From: Limnephilus marmoratus
Taxonomy: Eukaryota > Arthropoda > Insecta > Trichoptera > Limnephilidae
Reading direction: 5' to 3'
Length of the DNA: 64,000 nucleotides
Assembly (NCBI GenBank): GCA_917880885.1
Contig: OU862934.1
Location: forward strand, 30,612,734 to 30,676,733
A program made the translations under genes and the position numbers. Each line of letters opens with the position of its first letter. Positions within the stretch are counted from its first letter, which is position 1. This document shows, one piece after another, positions 54,213-63,894 of the stretch. The notes under the pieces are model-generated. The model saw only the letters and a program-made list of their open reading frames with translations, was not told the DNA's origin and did not search any database.

Positions 54213-54638
54213 TCTAAATAAATAAAAATGAATCGCCGAATAAGCGCATAACTTCCGAACGACTGCACCAAATTGGATAATTCTTTTATTGTTGTGTTCG
54301 TTATTGCAAGGACAAGGTTTATATAAAAGTACTGGTGAGCTCTGCTTTTATGAAATTTGTATAAAACAAGTGAACACGCGAACTCTTTGAAAACTGAATG
54401 TAGGGAAAGGGGGGAGTGTAATTCGGGTAGGGGGTTTACGGGAGGGGGGGGGGGGGGAACTCGGTAGGGGGGAGTGGAGGGGGGAGAGTGAAAGTGGAGG
54501 AGGCAGAGTGGGAACGCGAGAGGGGAAGGGGACGCGGGAGAGGAAGCGGAGGCAGAAGGGGATGAATGGGAAAGGACACGCAGGGAGAATTTTTTTCTTT
54601 ATTAAATGGCATAGCAACGCATGCCGGGAACCAGTTAG
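54213..54638 (+). mobile_element. Helitron-2, near-complete copy
   Basis: 5' TCTAAATAAATAAAAATGAA after A. 3' hairpin GGCAT-AGCAACGC-ATGCC then GGGAACCAGTTAG before T (CTAG changed to TTAG). It carries CGAACGACTGCACCAAATTG and a G-rich interior (54405-54570, including a G14 run near 54450). Confidence 0.8.
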
Positions 54639-54689
54639 TGTTAAATAAAGAGTAAAGAAGATGTAAAAACACATTTATTGAAAAACCAA

Positions 54690-55065
54690 CACAGCTGCCA
54701 TAGGTCACCCCTTAGTTGGTGACTTAGCAGAGGTGCCCGGATTCATGGGGTTTGTCTAGGTTTTGGCGGCGGATGCGTGGCAGGCCGGATCGGGAGAGAC
54801 TGGTTAAGGGATATCTTTTGACCTCTCCAGCCGGACTCTCTCGAAACCATCACCTTGCACCGCAGTGAAAGGAATGGATTCATGGATCCATCACTCCCAG
54901 ACATATTGACCCCAGATTTCTACCCACCCCTCATACCTTTTTCCTTTCTAGAACTTCATCTCCTTCCTTTCCCTAAAAATCCCTCCACACAGCATCCCCA
55001 AGATGACATAGGCCCTGAGGTATTTTTTTTCCTCATGGCCTCTTGTATGGAGCTAATGTAAAAAA
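54690..55065 (+). mobile_element. SINE-B copy with poly(A)
   Basis: Plus strand, 5'-truncated. From CACAGCTGCCATAGGTCACC through GGCAGGCCGGATCGGGAGAG to ATGGAGCTAATGTAAAAAAA. It gives the sense-strand 3' end of the family. Confidence 0.9.
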
Positions 55066-55071
55066 AGCCTG

Positions 55072-55195
55072 CGGGAGAATGAGATAGAATAATCGGTTTC
55101 TTCTTTGTGCGGTGCTTCTTAACCTCACCACTCTTGTCTACTTTAGTTTTCTGAAGGTTTCACTTCTACCGCGTGTGAATTGCACACTCCGAATT
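55072..55195 (+). repeat. Repeat R4, copy 3
   Basis: GGGAGAATGAGATAGAATAATCGG-type start and TTCACTTCTACCGCGTGTGAA; adjoins the SINE-B poly(A). Confidence 0.75.
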
Positions 55196-55491
55196 TTTGT
55201 TGTTTCGTAATTGTTCTGTTTCGTATTTCGTTCAGATTTATTAATATTATTTTTTACTTCAATGTTACATACCAAAATAGTATACTTCTCAAAGAACTCA
55301 AACTAATCACATTTTATGCTGAAAATACCTCTCTAGTGTATCTTCCACGTTAGGGCAATGCATGTCTTGAAGATGCTTATGGTTTTATGGTCACCGAACA
55401 CGTTTGGGAAAATTGATGTAGATTTTCTACGCGCGTGAAAAACAACCCTTACACGGATAGAATTACGTTGCCATGGTGATGGTGGATGTTC

Positions 55492-55499
55492 ATCTAGAT
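55492..55499 (+). repeat. 8 bp target-site duplication ATCTAGAT
   Basis: Repeated at 58437-58444 and, with one mismatch (ATCTAGAA), at 59316-59323. Confidence 0.85.
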
Positions 55500-55712
55500 C
55501 ACAAGTTCTCAAACTTATTTTGCCCACCGCCCACTTTGAGAATATTTTTGAAGTAAATCTTCTTTACGTACGCTCGACTTGGGGGTAAGGTGGTGAATGC
55601 GTTACGAAAATATGTGATTGCTACGAAAAATGTCATGCGAACGGTTATCGATTGCTAGGCGAACAGTCGGGCCTTTACGCACGCTTGACTTGGGGAATGA
55701 TAAGGATAAGGA

Positions 55713-55838
55713 TGGTCACCCCACAGTCGTAGGTCATCACAAGGTCGTACATCACCCCAAGGTCGTAGGTCACCCCAAGGTCGTAGGTAACCCCAAGGTC
55801 GTAGGTAACCCCAAGGTCTTTGGTTACCCAATGGTCAT
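55713..55838 (+). repeat. 18 bp minisatellite derived from SINE-B
   Basis: About seven units of GGTCACCCCAAGGTCGTA with drift. The unit matches the SINE-B segment CATAGGTCACCCCAAGTGGT. More SINE-B sequence follows at 57815 beyond the nested element. Confidence 0.8.
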
Positions 55839-55858
55839 ATTTCGTCATAAATATGTCA

Positions 55859-55866
55859 CTCCTAGG
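55859..55866 (+). repeat. Target-site duplication CTCCTAGG, left
   Basis: Same word at 57807-57814. The duplication may be read as 10 bp (ACTCCTAGGT) if the outermost T/A of the element belongs to the target. Confidence 0.85.
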
Positions 55867-56244
55867 TAAGGTGGTCCAAAATTTTTTTTTTTATTATTTT
55901 TCATTTGGCCACCCCGTGAATTTGTTACACGTATTCATATAAATAACATAGTAAAATTTCAGCGAGATAGCTCAAGTAGAAAGGGGTGCTCAATCGAGTG
56001 TTGCTTTTGACTTTTTTTGTGTAAAATGCTTAATTTTTACTTTTTGCTACAGGCCAGCTTCGTGTATCAAACAATTAAATAAATATTAAAATAAACTACT
56101 AAAGAGTTTTATGGACAAATTTGAACAGTATTTGATACTTATTTAGTAGACTGTGAAATGAATCAGTGTAGTAAAATGTGTTCATCTACTTGAAAAAAAT
56201 ACAAAATTTTTCTACTTGGGGTTCGATATATTGAGCCATTGATG

Positions 56245-56800
56245 AGGCTTAACCAACATCCTACTCTTCGGCAAGTTTTACTCCTTTATCACTACACATT
56301 AAATGATTCCAAAAATGTGAAAGTTCCGCGCATGTACTTATTCAAGAACTTATAAAAGTATGGAGAAAATCTAGTATTCCGACCGGACAACAAAATCACT
56401 GCATTGAAAAACTGCAAAGAATAAAAATAGAGGAAGAAATTCTGAAGTACAAAAAGGAGTGTATTTGTAAAAAAGAACTAGACAAACTTTTTGATATTGC
56501 CCATGCAAGCGCTTTGAATTTGATAAAAATTGCGGAAGACGGAGCGTTTCTCATCGATCAAAGGTGAGAACGTAAGATGATTACGACCTCGATCGACAAG
56601 AAACTAGAAAAGGTCAAAGAAAGTTCTCTAAAACGGAAACAAAGATCTGAAGAATTGAAAAAAATGGCTGCTGAAAGTAATGCTTCATCTTCGGTGGTGT
56701 CGAGACAAGAGTTAGAACTTGAGTGCAGCTTCAGTAGCACTTCTAGTAATGCTAGCATATTAGAGGATAAGTCCAAAGATGAGTTTGTAGTGCGTTGAGC
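56245..56800 (+). pseudogene. Unclassified transposase-like protein, N-terminal part
   Basis: Read across two small breaks. Near 56245 the frame shows RLNQHPTLRQVLLLYHY. A shift near 56340 leads to VQELIKVWRKSSIPTGQQNH (about 56341-56400), then KELDKLFDIAHASALNLIKI and EDGAFLIDQR, a TGA at about 56563-56565, then KKLEKVKESSLKRKQRSEEL. The IPT...H, LFDIAHA-AL and FL--QR spacing and the charged helix after it match a family that I know from insect genomes without assigned function. A serine-rich tail follows (residues near 56690-56770). No catalytic residues can be named. Confidence 0.6.
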
Positions 56801-56933
56801 TGTCTATAAGTGACATATTTACACAATACGTTACCAGTGCGCTTGATCGTAATAAGATTTAAACTAATCAAGAAAGAAGAAAAACAAATTGTTCGATTTG
56901 TTAGTTGTCATCTACACCAAAGTTTGAATCGAA

Positions 56934-57520
56934 GTGTCTTTGGCAGCAGATGCGCCAGTAAATCACTTAATACTTTGGAATAGCTTAAAATTTTACGAAG
57001 TCATTGATTTCGAAATCAGTATAGCAGCTAGGGGTGTTTTAGAGAGTCACTTATGGTATTTGTCAGATGAACTAGTCTCATCTACCTTGTTTTCTGAGAA
57101 GCTGTCTGATGCTGAGAAACAGGCCATTGTTCAAAAAATAAATTCTGATGGCGGTAATCCTTCAGTACGAGGTGATTCTGCTAAGCTTGCCTCAGAGGTT
57201 ACATTAGAAGCTTTTGCAATACAAATAACGTTGAAAACGTTCTTAGTTCTCGATATCACGGACTCTTTCTTTTAATTACCTCCTAAGACTTGGAATAACA
57301 ATGTTGATTTCCTTCAAGGTAAAAGCTAAGTCAAAAATTTGCATGTTGTTAATTAGCGGAGAGAGGTGTTAAACTATTTGAAGATTACAACACGATACTC
57401 ACTAAGAATGAGGAAGAAAAGCAATTTTTACTTCACATCGTTGAACAAAAAAGAAAAATCGTTTCTACTGAAACATTCAAAATGGAGTTAACAAACATAG
57501 TTTTGAAAGATTGCGACTAA
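56934..57520 (+). pseudogene. Unclassified transposase-like protein, C-terminal part
   Basis: The open frame 56934-57275 (113 aa) includes AADAPVNHL, GVLESHLWYLSDELVSSTLF and EKLSDAEKQAIVQKI. After a gap, 57363-57520 reads ERGVKLFEDYNTILTKNEEE and KQFLLHIVEQKRKIVS in another frame. The HLWYLS-ELV and ERGV-L...LTK-EE-KQFLL-VE blocks belong to the same family as the N-terminal piece. The ER-G-V element with LTKDEE is reminiscent of hAT dimerisation tails, which would fit the 8 bp target duplication, but that link is inference. The central region, presumably catalytic, is deleted. Confidence 0.6.
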
Positions 57521-57806
57521 TATTATGTTAATTATTGCTTTGTTACAACATTTTGTTCAAATTTAAATACGTTTTATACTTATTTTACTAAAATACTTGT
57601 AATATTAATAAACCTTGAATTAAGTGTTTTTCTTAAAATCTAGAACTTTTGTCAGAAACTTCTAATTCGATGAGCACCCCCTTGTATATAAGATAGGGGG
57701 CTGAAATTTTTTACACATAATAGGAATGATAGGTGTAACAAATAAAATCGGTGGCTACATCTATATTTTTGAAAAAAAAATTACTATACAGGCCTGGACC
57801 ACCTTA

Positions 57807-57814
57807 CTCCTAGG
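57807..57814 (+). repeat. Target-site duplication CTCCTAGG, right
   Basis: Partner of 55859-55866. Confidence 0.85.
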
Positions 57815-57885
57815 TCATAGGTCACCCCGTTCGCTACGTTTGATAACTTAGCAGGGATACCTGGGTTCATTGGGCGAGGTTTGTC
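57815..57885 (+). mobile_element. SINE-B fragment continuing past the nested element
   Basis: TCATAGGTCACCCCGTTCGC, ACTTAGCAGGGATACCTGGG and GGGCGAGGTTTGTCTTG. Together with 55713-55866 it is one SINE-B relic split by the 1.94 kb element. Confidence 0.8.
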
Positions 57886-58444
57886 TTGTAGTTTTACTTC
57901 AGTCGTGTGGTCTAAAGCACACTCGTTTTTTTTCTTACCATCTGTCGCGAATTGAAACAGCTATTTCCACGATTATATTAACGAAAACTTGTTATGGGAA
58001 GGGTTGGGGGTTTAATTCTATTATGAATATATTCAATTATTTACCTTTTTGTTTAGCAAGTTAAAAAAGTTTTGAAATTTTAATTTTAAGTACCGAGTTG
58101 CTACCTCTTTCCTTCTTGTATTCATGATATAGTTTCAATTCATAATAATAGTAATAACACACGTTAGATGATAATATGTGAAATTTCGCATACATGATAA
58201 AAATGATTACAATGCATAGAGTAACAGAAATTAACCAATATTAAAGTTTATTTTGCTTTATTAGTACGTATTTAGAGTGTTTTTGTTTTAATCTTTTTAG
58301 ACTATATTTTTTTACCTGCCCACGCCCTCATTGTGCCATCTCATTGCCCCCTATTTTTTCTGGGTTTTCTACTGCCCCCCCCTGAAAGTCTAAAACGCCC
58401 ACAAGGGGGCGTTATCGCCCACATTGAGAACCTATGATCTAGAT

Positions 58445-59315
58445 CACAGGTTCTCAAATTTATTTCAACAACCGCTCACTTAGAGAAATTGTGGGGGTCC
58501 TTTCTTTAATTTAAAAACACTCCGACATATTTCACTGAGTTACTTTATTTACAGACTTTCAGGATAAAAAAATGATTTAAACACTACGCATGCGACAATT
58601 TACAATGTACAATGTACAGCCCGGTTCCTCGTTATTTAACTAAAAGTCTAAACAAGCCTTGTTTAGTGTTCTACGATTAGCGATTAAAACGAGGCAGAAC
58701 ATGCAAGACACACATTATTTGTAAATCAAAATTGCTGCTTGATAACAATGCACTGTCATCTGATAGAACTGACACTAGCGCCATCTGGGCGCACAACAGA
58801 AACCTGTATTATCGACTACAACCTGTCGGCAAGTAAACAGATAAAAACCTGCAGAGGGCAGTGACAGCACTTATTCAAATTATAATCTTAACAGAGATTT
58901 AAAATAATATCAAGTGCACCACATTTTTTTTATCTTACCTTTTTTACATAACCATCTGTTGCGAATTTTAAAAACAGTTATTGCAAATGAATTTTTAAAC
59001 ATGCATTATTCTATCCTACATCCTTATCATATTTCTGAGATCAAATAATGTTTCAATATTCAGAAGAATTTTTATTGCCATTAAAAGAAGGCTTTGAATT
59101 TATAACTTATCTAATGTGAAGGATGAATCTGATGCATTTTGACGACTTTGTTAATATTAGGCTAAAATTCTCTTAAAAAAATTGCCGCAAGTCGCCGCGT
59201 TCAGTACCTTGCAGCCGACTTTTAACGCCCCCTAATTTTCTTTGTGCTTTCTACGACCCCCTGAAAGTCTCCAGCGCCCACAAGGAAGCGTTATCGCCCA
59301 CTTTGAGAAAGACTG
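58445..59315. mobile_element. hAT element 2, non-autonomous, directly abutting element 1
   Basis: Ends CACAGGTTCTCAAATTT and, in reverse complement, CAGTCTTTCTCAAAGTGGGC. Sub-terminal CGCCCACAAGGAAGCGTTATC is shared with element 1 (58400-58425). Length 871 bp, no coding. Flanks ATCTAGAT / ATCTAGAA. Confidence 0.8.
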
Positions 59316-59599
59316 ATCTAGAATATTATAGGCTAATGAGAAGTATAATGGTGCATGTTGAAAAAGAAAATTTAATTTCTTTATTAGTGTTCAAAACATT
59401 CCAGACTCACAAAGTGTCGTTACCAAATGTATTAATTTCGTTTGCTTTTGTCTGTGAGTGATTGTAACTCTTGTTCAATGAACTGGGATGTGTTTTGAAT
59501 TTAAGTGTCATTTTCAAAATTCTATCAAGCGATTAAGTACCTTCTTATAATATAATATTTTAAGAGAATTTTTTTTAATTGTCAGTTTCAAAATAACAA

Positions 59600-59816
59600 T
59601 TATTGGCGATCCAACAGTTGGTCTACCGACAATTGGTCCCCCGGACAGTTGACCCTTCGGACAAATGATACCTTGGTGGATTATTTCTGTTGCACGTTCT
59701 CATTTGTAAGGAAAGTATGCAAAGAGGATGTACGGCCGTATAACCAAAGTCGATGTACGTATGTGTAGTGGCATCTTAAGTAAAAATCAGCTTCCTAAAT
59801 ATTTTTACTAATCTGC
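59600..59816. repeat. Half-copy of the palindromic family
   Basis: Arm-like words CCAACAGTTGGTC, CGACAATTGGTCC and GGACAGTTGACCC (59605-59655). The core at 59715-59810 (AAGTATGCAAAGAGGATGTA, CGGCCGTATAACCAAAGTCG, GGCATCTTAAGT) matches 53433-53536. The second arm and TTAGG run are absent. Confidence 0.8.
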
Positions 59817-59867
59817 GGAGTCCCCGAAGGAGTATGCAGTGAGGACATGTTTTTTATTTTTTTTTAC

Positions 59868-60212
59868 ATCAGCTCCACACAGGAGGCCCTGAGGAAAATA
59901 ATTCTCCACAGGGCCTATGTTATATTTATGGATGCGGTGTGGAGGTTCTTTTCAGGGAAAGGTAGGAGAGGAAGTTCTAGGTAGGAAAAAGGTATGAGGT
60001 GTGGGTAGGAATCTGGAGTCAGCGTGTCCAGAATCTATCCTTCCCACTGCAGTGCAATAAGACAATGTTCCGAGAGAGTTCTGATGGCGACGTTAAAAGA
60101 TCTTCCTCAACCAGTCTCTCCCGATCCGGCCCGCCATGCAGTTGGTGGGCAGATACATCCGCCGCCAAGATCCAGACAAATCTGACCTCATGAACTCGGG
60201 TACCCCTGCTAA
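59868..60212 (-). mobile_element. SINE-B copy, 5'-truncated
   Basis: Minus strand with 3' end GGGCCTCCTGTGTGGAGCTG at 59872-59891 and poly(A) (T run 59856-59865). The 5' side ends near AGCAGGGGTACCCGAGTTCA at 60193-60212. Confidence 0.85.
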
Positions 60213-60224
60213 ATCTAAAGATTC

Positions 60225-60970
60225 CGCCTTTGCGGAAAATACGACACAGTTATCCAGTCTGTTTTCTACTTAAACATAATAAAACTAAGTGTCTCCAAAA
60301 ACTGAAAGCACCTTGACTGCCAATCCGCTTTAAATTTTTTTATAATAACAATAATGCCAATAATGAAGATTGCTTTCCAGTTAAAAAAAGGTTTTGCCTG
60401 TGTAGAAAAAATCTCCAGCAATGGCCCAGGAATACTGAATATCACAATTTTTTTTAAATAATTTTCTTGCAGAAAGCAACTTAGGCTGTCCTTTCATACA
60501 GTCTAATTTAGCATAATATTGTCTGTTTCATAAACAGGATATCTCGTCGCGTATCTTGTATCGCATACCGTGTTAGGGAGTACAGGAGGTAGAGTACAGG
60601 AGGCGGAGGACGAACATGGAAGGGAACAGAATGTACATTGTAAAGCACACGTGTTAACTAAAGTGATGAAAGCCCTTTATGTCAGATAAAATCTGATGAA
60701 ACTACTAAGGTATAACCTACTACCTCCAACAATACCTTTACTAGATTGGCTCTTACATGTTAAATGGTGACTAAAATCTCAAATAAATAATGAAATCTAA
60801 ATTTACTGCAATTCAAGGAGTGGACTATATTTAAATTTGTTTTGTGGACTTTGATGCTGAATTGTAGAGGATCTGACTCACCTAACGTTATTCGGTTATT
60901 AAAACCTTCTTCTTGGTTGATCTCATGGTTCTGAGCGACACCTCTAGCGGTTATCTATGCACAAGCACTT
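60225..60970. other. No gene recognised
   Basis: A GTACAGGAGGTAGAGTACAGG phrase is repeated at 60583-60612. No supported frame. Confidence 0.4.
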
Positions 60971-60984
60971 GAGAAAACAAGAGA

Positions 60985-61205
60985 ATTCCTGGTCGATATA
61001 ATGAAGAACTGAGGGAGCAAGGTCACAGCACAGCAATTTACAAAAGATTTCATTAAGTTGATGTTGAATGCACCGAAAGATTATCGTGGATCATTGATCA
61101 GTACATAACAACACATAACAACTCTGGTCGAAATGATTAAAAACTATGGTAGCAAGGTCACAGCACAGCAATTTACAATAGACTTAATTTATTAAGTTGA
61201 TAGAA
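60985..61205. repeat. Local ~65 bp duplication
   Basis: GGTCACAGCACAGCAATTTAC with flanking GGTCGA..ATGA at 60991-61065 and again at 61124-61200. The neighbour GTTGAATGCACCGAAAG (61067-61083) resembles AGCTGAATGCACCGAGAG at the window end (63982-64000). Confidence 0.75.
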
Positions 61206-61335
61206 TGAAACAAGTACTTTGTTTAAAAACCACTTATTTTTATTTATATTCGTCAACCGGTTTCGGTTGAACTCAACCTTCTTCAGGACAATAAACTTAT
61301 AAACTAAATTACAGTGGTGTGTTAAGATTCAAGGA

Positions 61336-61339
61336 TTAA
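61336..61339 (+). repeat. TTAA target site, left
   Basis: piggyBac-type TTAA. The partner is at 63891-63894. Confidence 0.9.
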
Positions 61340-61690
61340 CCCATTACCTCCATGAATTTATTTTTATTTTTATAAACTTGGATCATCATTATAACCCGAT
61401 AGTATAGACTTAAAGAAGAGCCCAAAATCAGTTTTAGAATTTTCCACCCGCCCACCCTCTCACCAGAGCGTCTAGAATATTGATGCCTAAACGCAACTCT
61501 TGGAGGTAACCCCTCTAAGCAAAATTTATGTCAACTATGGGTTAAGTGCAGTCTACTGTGTGATTTATATTGATAATAAAAATAAATGATTGCCTTTGTT
61601 TATAATTCAATGAAAAAAAAATATTAATGGAAAATATGCAAAATAATCAAAAATTCAATATTAAAAAAAAAACATTCAAGAATGAGGAAA

Positions 61691-63419
61691 CTAACCAAAT
61701 CTAAGCAAATTATTCTTTAAGTGATACTGTTCGAAGTAGTCAAAATGAAGGGCTCGGTTGCAGGCCCGGCACCGATAGCCTGTTGGATTTTTTTTACACA
61801 GAGCATAACGAATATGAGATTTGCTACGATATTGCAAATGAAATTCTTGCATTCGAGGCACACAATTCCCATCTTCTGCATCATGGCCTTCCTTCACAGG
61901 AGGTTCTCCGAATTCGGTATTGACCTGATTTGGAAAAAACAATAAAAGAGTACGGGTAAACTCCACATGGAATGCCTTCTGGGAAAGGTTTCTCTGTTGC
62001 CTAGTCATCTTCTGGTTTCCCATATCATGCTCGTACTTCCTCAAGAAGCATTGCTACTTCCATCCATTTACAAGAGACAAGAGCGCTGCTGAGGTAAGAT
62101 ACAAATAAAGGCCAGTACCACTTCTTTGACCGAACGTTGACCCGATAATTGTGTACACCGTTATCATGGAGGTCCACCCATTCCCAAATTGTAATTTTGT
62201 ATTGGCGCCGGACAATCGATTTTTTTGCCTTTGTTGTCTTTCTTCGATATCTGCCAACGCTGCACTTGACGTACTGGCTCCATTCGATCATAGTTCATGG
62301 CCACTGTTACTACACGGCTGTCCTACCAACGACATACGAGGATTCGGTTTTCTACATCTACCACCGCATCAAATTTACCTATAATTATAAGAGCGATGAG
62401 GGTTATACTTTAGCTAGGTAACTGAACGCTATGCGCAAGGGAAATATAAAAGAAAATGATTCCTTAAGGCTACGAACTTAAGCAGGCGGCTTGCTTAGCG
62501 CCTAGCGCCTGGATAGGTAGTAGATAGCCGATGGATAGCCGCTTAGCGTGTATCCAGGTAAACCAACGTGTTGGTTTTTTGCCACTAGGCGCTAGGCGCT
62601 AAGCCAGCCACCTGCCTGTGCGTTCGTAGCCTTAGGCAATTGCTTTCCTGTCTTCAACTTGCCTGATGCTTCAAGGTTAAGAAGCTATATGTGCCTGTAG
62701 CGCGTTCTCTTATCCTTCAGGATACACATCAAATGGTGAGATGTGAAGAAATTGTCCATAAAAAGCTCATGGCGTGTAAGGAACTCTATATATTCTATCG
62801 TAGAAGTAGGACGGATAATCCCTGATCTAATTCAGGGTCATACGTATCAGATGCTCCGGAATACGGCATTGCTTGGAACAGGTAGCCTTAGACCACTTTT
62901 GTTTATAGTGAGACTTCTTTTTGTACTGTAGTTTTGATTTTTTAGCTGGTGGTGCATTTGAAATAGATATTCGCAAGGTATTAAGGTAAGGTACACAGGA
63001 CGATGTCGAAGGCTGACTCCAGTGAAGGTCATTAGCGAATTCATCTGGTTCATGCTCGTTAAGGCATGACTCATCAATTATCTCAATTTCGATGTTGCGC
63101 TCGATTACAAATGTGCCGGCAATATCTCGAAAGTTATCCACCTCCGCACCTTCGTTATATGTCATCAAATTATCGTCAATATGCTCTTCGTTCATCTGTT
63201 TATCAACGTTCTCTGGAGGAATCACAACAATAGCGTGTTATTAACAACATTATTGTCATCACTTTCACTTACGCTAAAAGAGCGCTCCATTTCTGCCATC
63301 ATTTCATCGTGATTCAACGATTTCGTTTTATAACGACGAATTAGGTAGGTACAGGAGAAGTAGGTATTTTCGACATGATAAAAAATATACGAAAACCGCA
63401 GACAAACTATTGATTTCAA
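61691..63419 (-). pseudogene. piggyBac-like transposase, broken
   Basis: Cut-and-paste transposase of the DDE_Tnp_1_7 type. N-terminal acidic part: frames at 63419-63222 and 63225-62827, with NHDEMMAEMERSFSVSESDD and NEHEPDEFANDLHWSQPSTS. Most of the core is deleted. At about 62790-62720 the minus strand shows ELFMDNFFTSHHL, which carries one catalytic Asp. A MITE follows at 62465-62634. Then come a broken GMGG region (about 62180) and RSKKWYWPLFVSYLSSAL in the frame 62291-62025. The C-terminal cysteine-rich finger in the frame 62044-61691 has CKKNPTGYRCRACNRALH and FEQYH. At least two frameshifts. Confidence 0.85.
62465..62634. mobile_element. 170 bp palindromic MITE inside piggyBac
   Basis: Long inverted ends of ~50 bp: TAAGGCTACGAACTTAAGCA and GCTTAGCGCCTAGCGCC at the left. 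The right end in reverse complement reads TAAGGCTACGAACGCACAGG, GCTTAGCGCCTAGCGCC. GC-rich against an AT-rich host. No clear target duplication, though TTA/TAA at the edges would fit PIF/Harbinger. Confidence 0.8.
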
Positions 63420-63890
63420 TAAAAATCACTCATAAAAACACTACAAAACCGTATTATTTGAAGTCAATCTAACCAAAAACGTATGTAAACACTGTCACAG
63501 CTAACCTCCAAAGATTGTGCGCAGGCATCACCTGATTTCAGTGACATCTAGCTGTCATCTTATGCATATAATACTATGTTGAAACAGTGTTTCCGACGAT
63601 TTAATCTTTTGATGACAGTATGTGATTCACACATGTTTTATTTTTTTCCGATTTAATTTTTTTTTTTTTTTTTCAAAATGGGTCTATTTTCAGGGCTTTA
63701 GTAAAAAAATAATTAAAAATAGGATAATTAATAAAATTTTTCAAATTATGTTAATTGTTGAAAGCTAACATACCAATCTGTAAATTCTGCATAACAACTT
63801 GGTGGGATTTGGCTTTATTCATAGTGAAAAAAAATCATACTTTTCATCAATTTTTTTGATGCCTATAGACATCGTCATGGAGGTAATGGG

Positions 63891-63894
63891 TTAA
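63891..63894 (+). repeat. TTAA target site, right
   Basis: Partner of 61336-61339. Confidence 0.9.

Larger units (their letters stand above)
55867..57806 (+). mobile_element. 1.94 kb TIR element with unclassified coding remnants
   Basis: Perfect 11 bp inverted ends TAAGGTGGTCC / GGACCACCTTA with an 8-10 bp target duplication. The inside encodes pieces of a protein family that I recall as uncharacterised in insects and other invertebrates. The gene order (N-terminal helical region, then C-terminal region) and the coding strand are preserved, but the middle is missing. I infer that the family is the transposase of this element type. Confidence 0.75.
55500..58436. mobile_element. hAT element 1, host of nested insertions
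   Basis: Ends CACAAGTTCTCAAAC (left) and, in reverse complement, CATAGGTTCTCAATG (right), flanked by exact 8 bp ATCTAGAT. The 8 bp duplication and CA-NNGTTCTCAA ends are typical of hAT transposons. No transposase of its own is seen. The interior holds a SINE-B-derived minisatellite and a separate 1.94 kb element. Confidence 0.85.
61340..63890 (-). mobile_element. piggyBac element, 2.55 kb, defective
   Basis: 16 bp inverted ends CCCATTACCTCCATGA on both sides inside TTAA. The transposase is coded on the minus strand (63419 to 61691) but is broken by deletion, frameshifts and a MITE. It cannot move itself. The perfect ends could still be mobilised in trans (inference). Confidence 0.92.

Noticed and set aside
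55713..55838. CRISPR-like array
   Set aside because: The unit is contiguous 18 bp without unique spacers and derives from SINE-B.
62149..62421. Plus-strand frames at 62.1-62.4 kb
   Set aside because: Antisense to the piggyBac transposase remnant.
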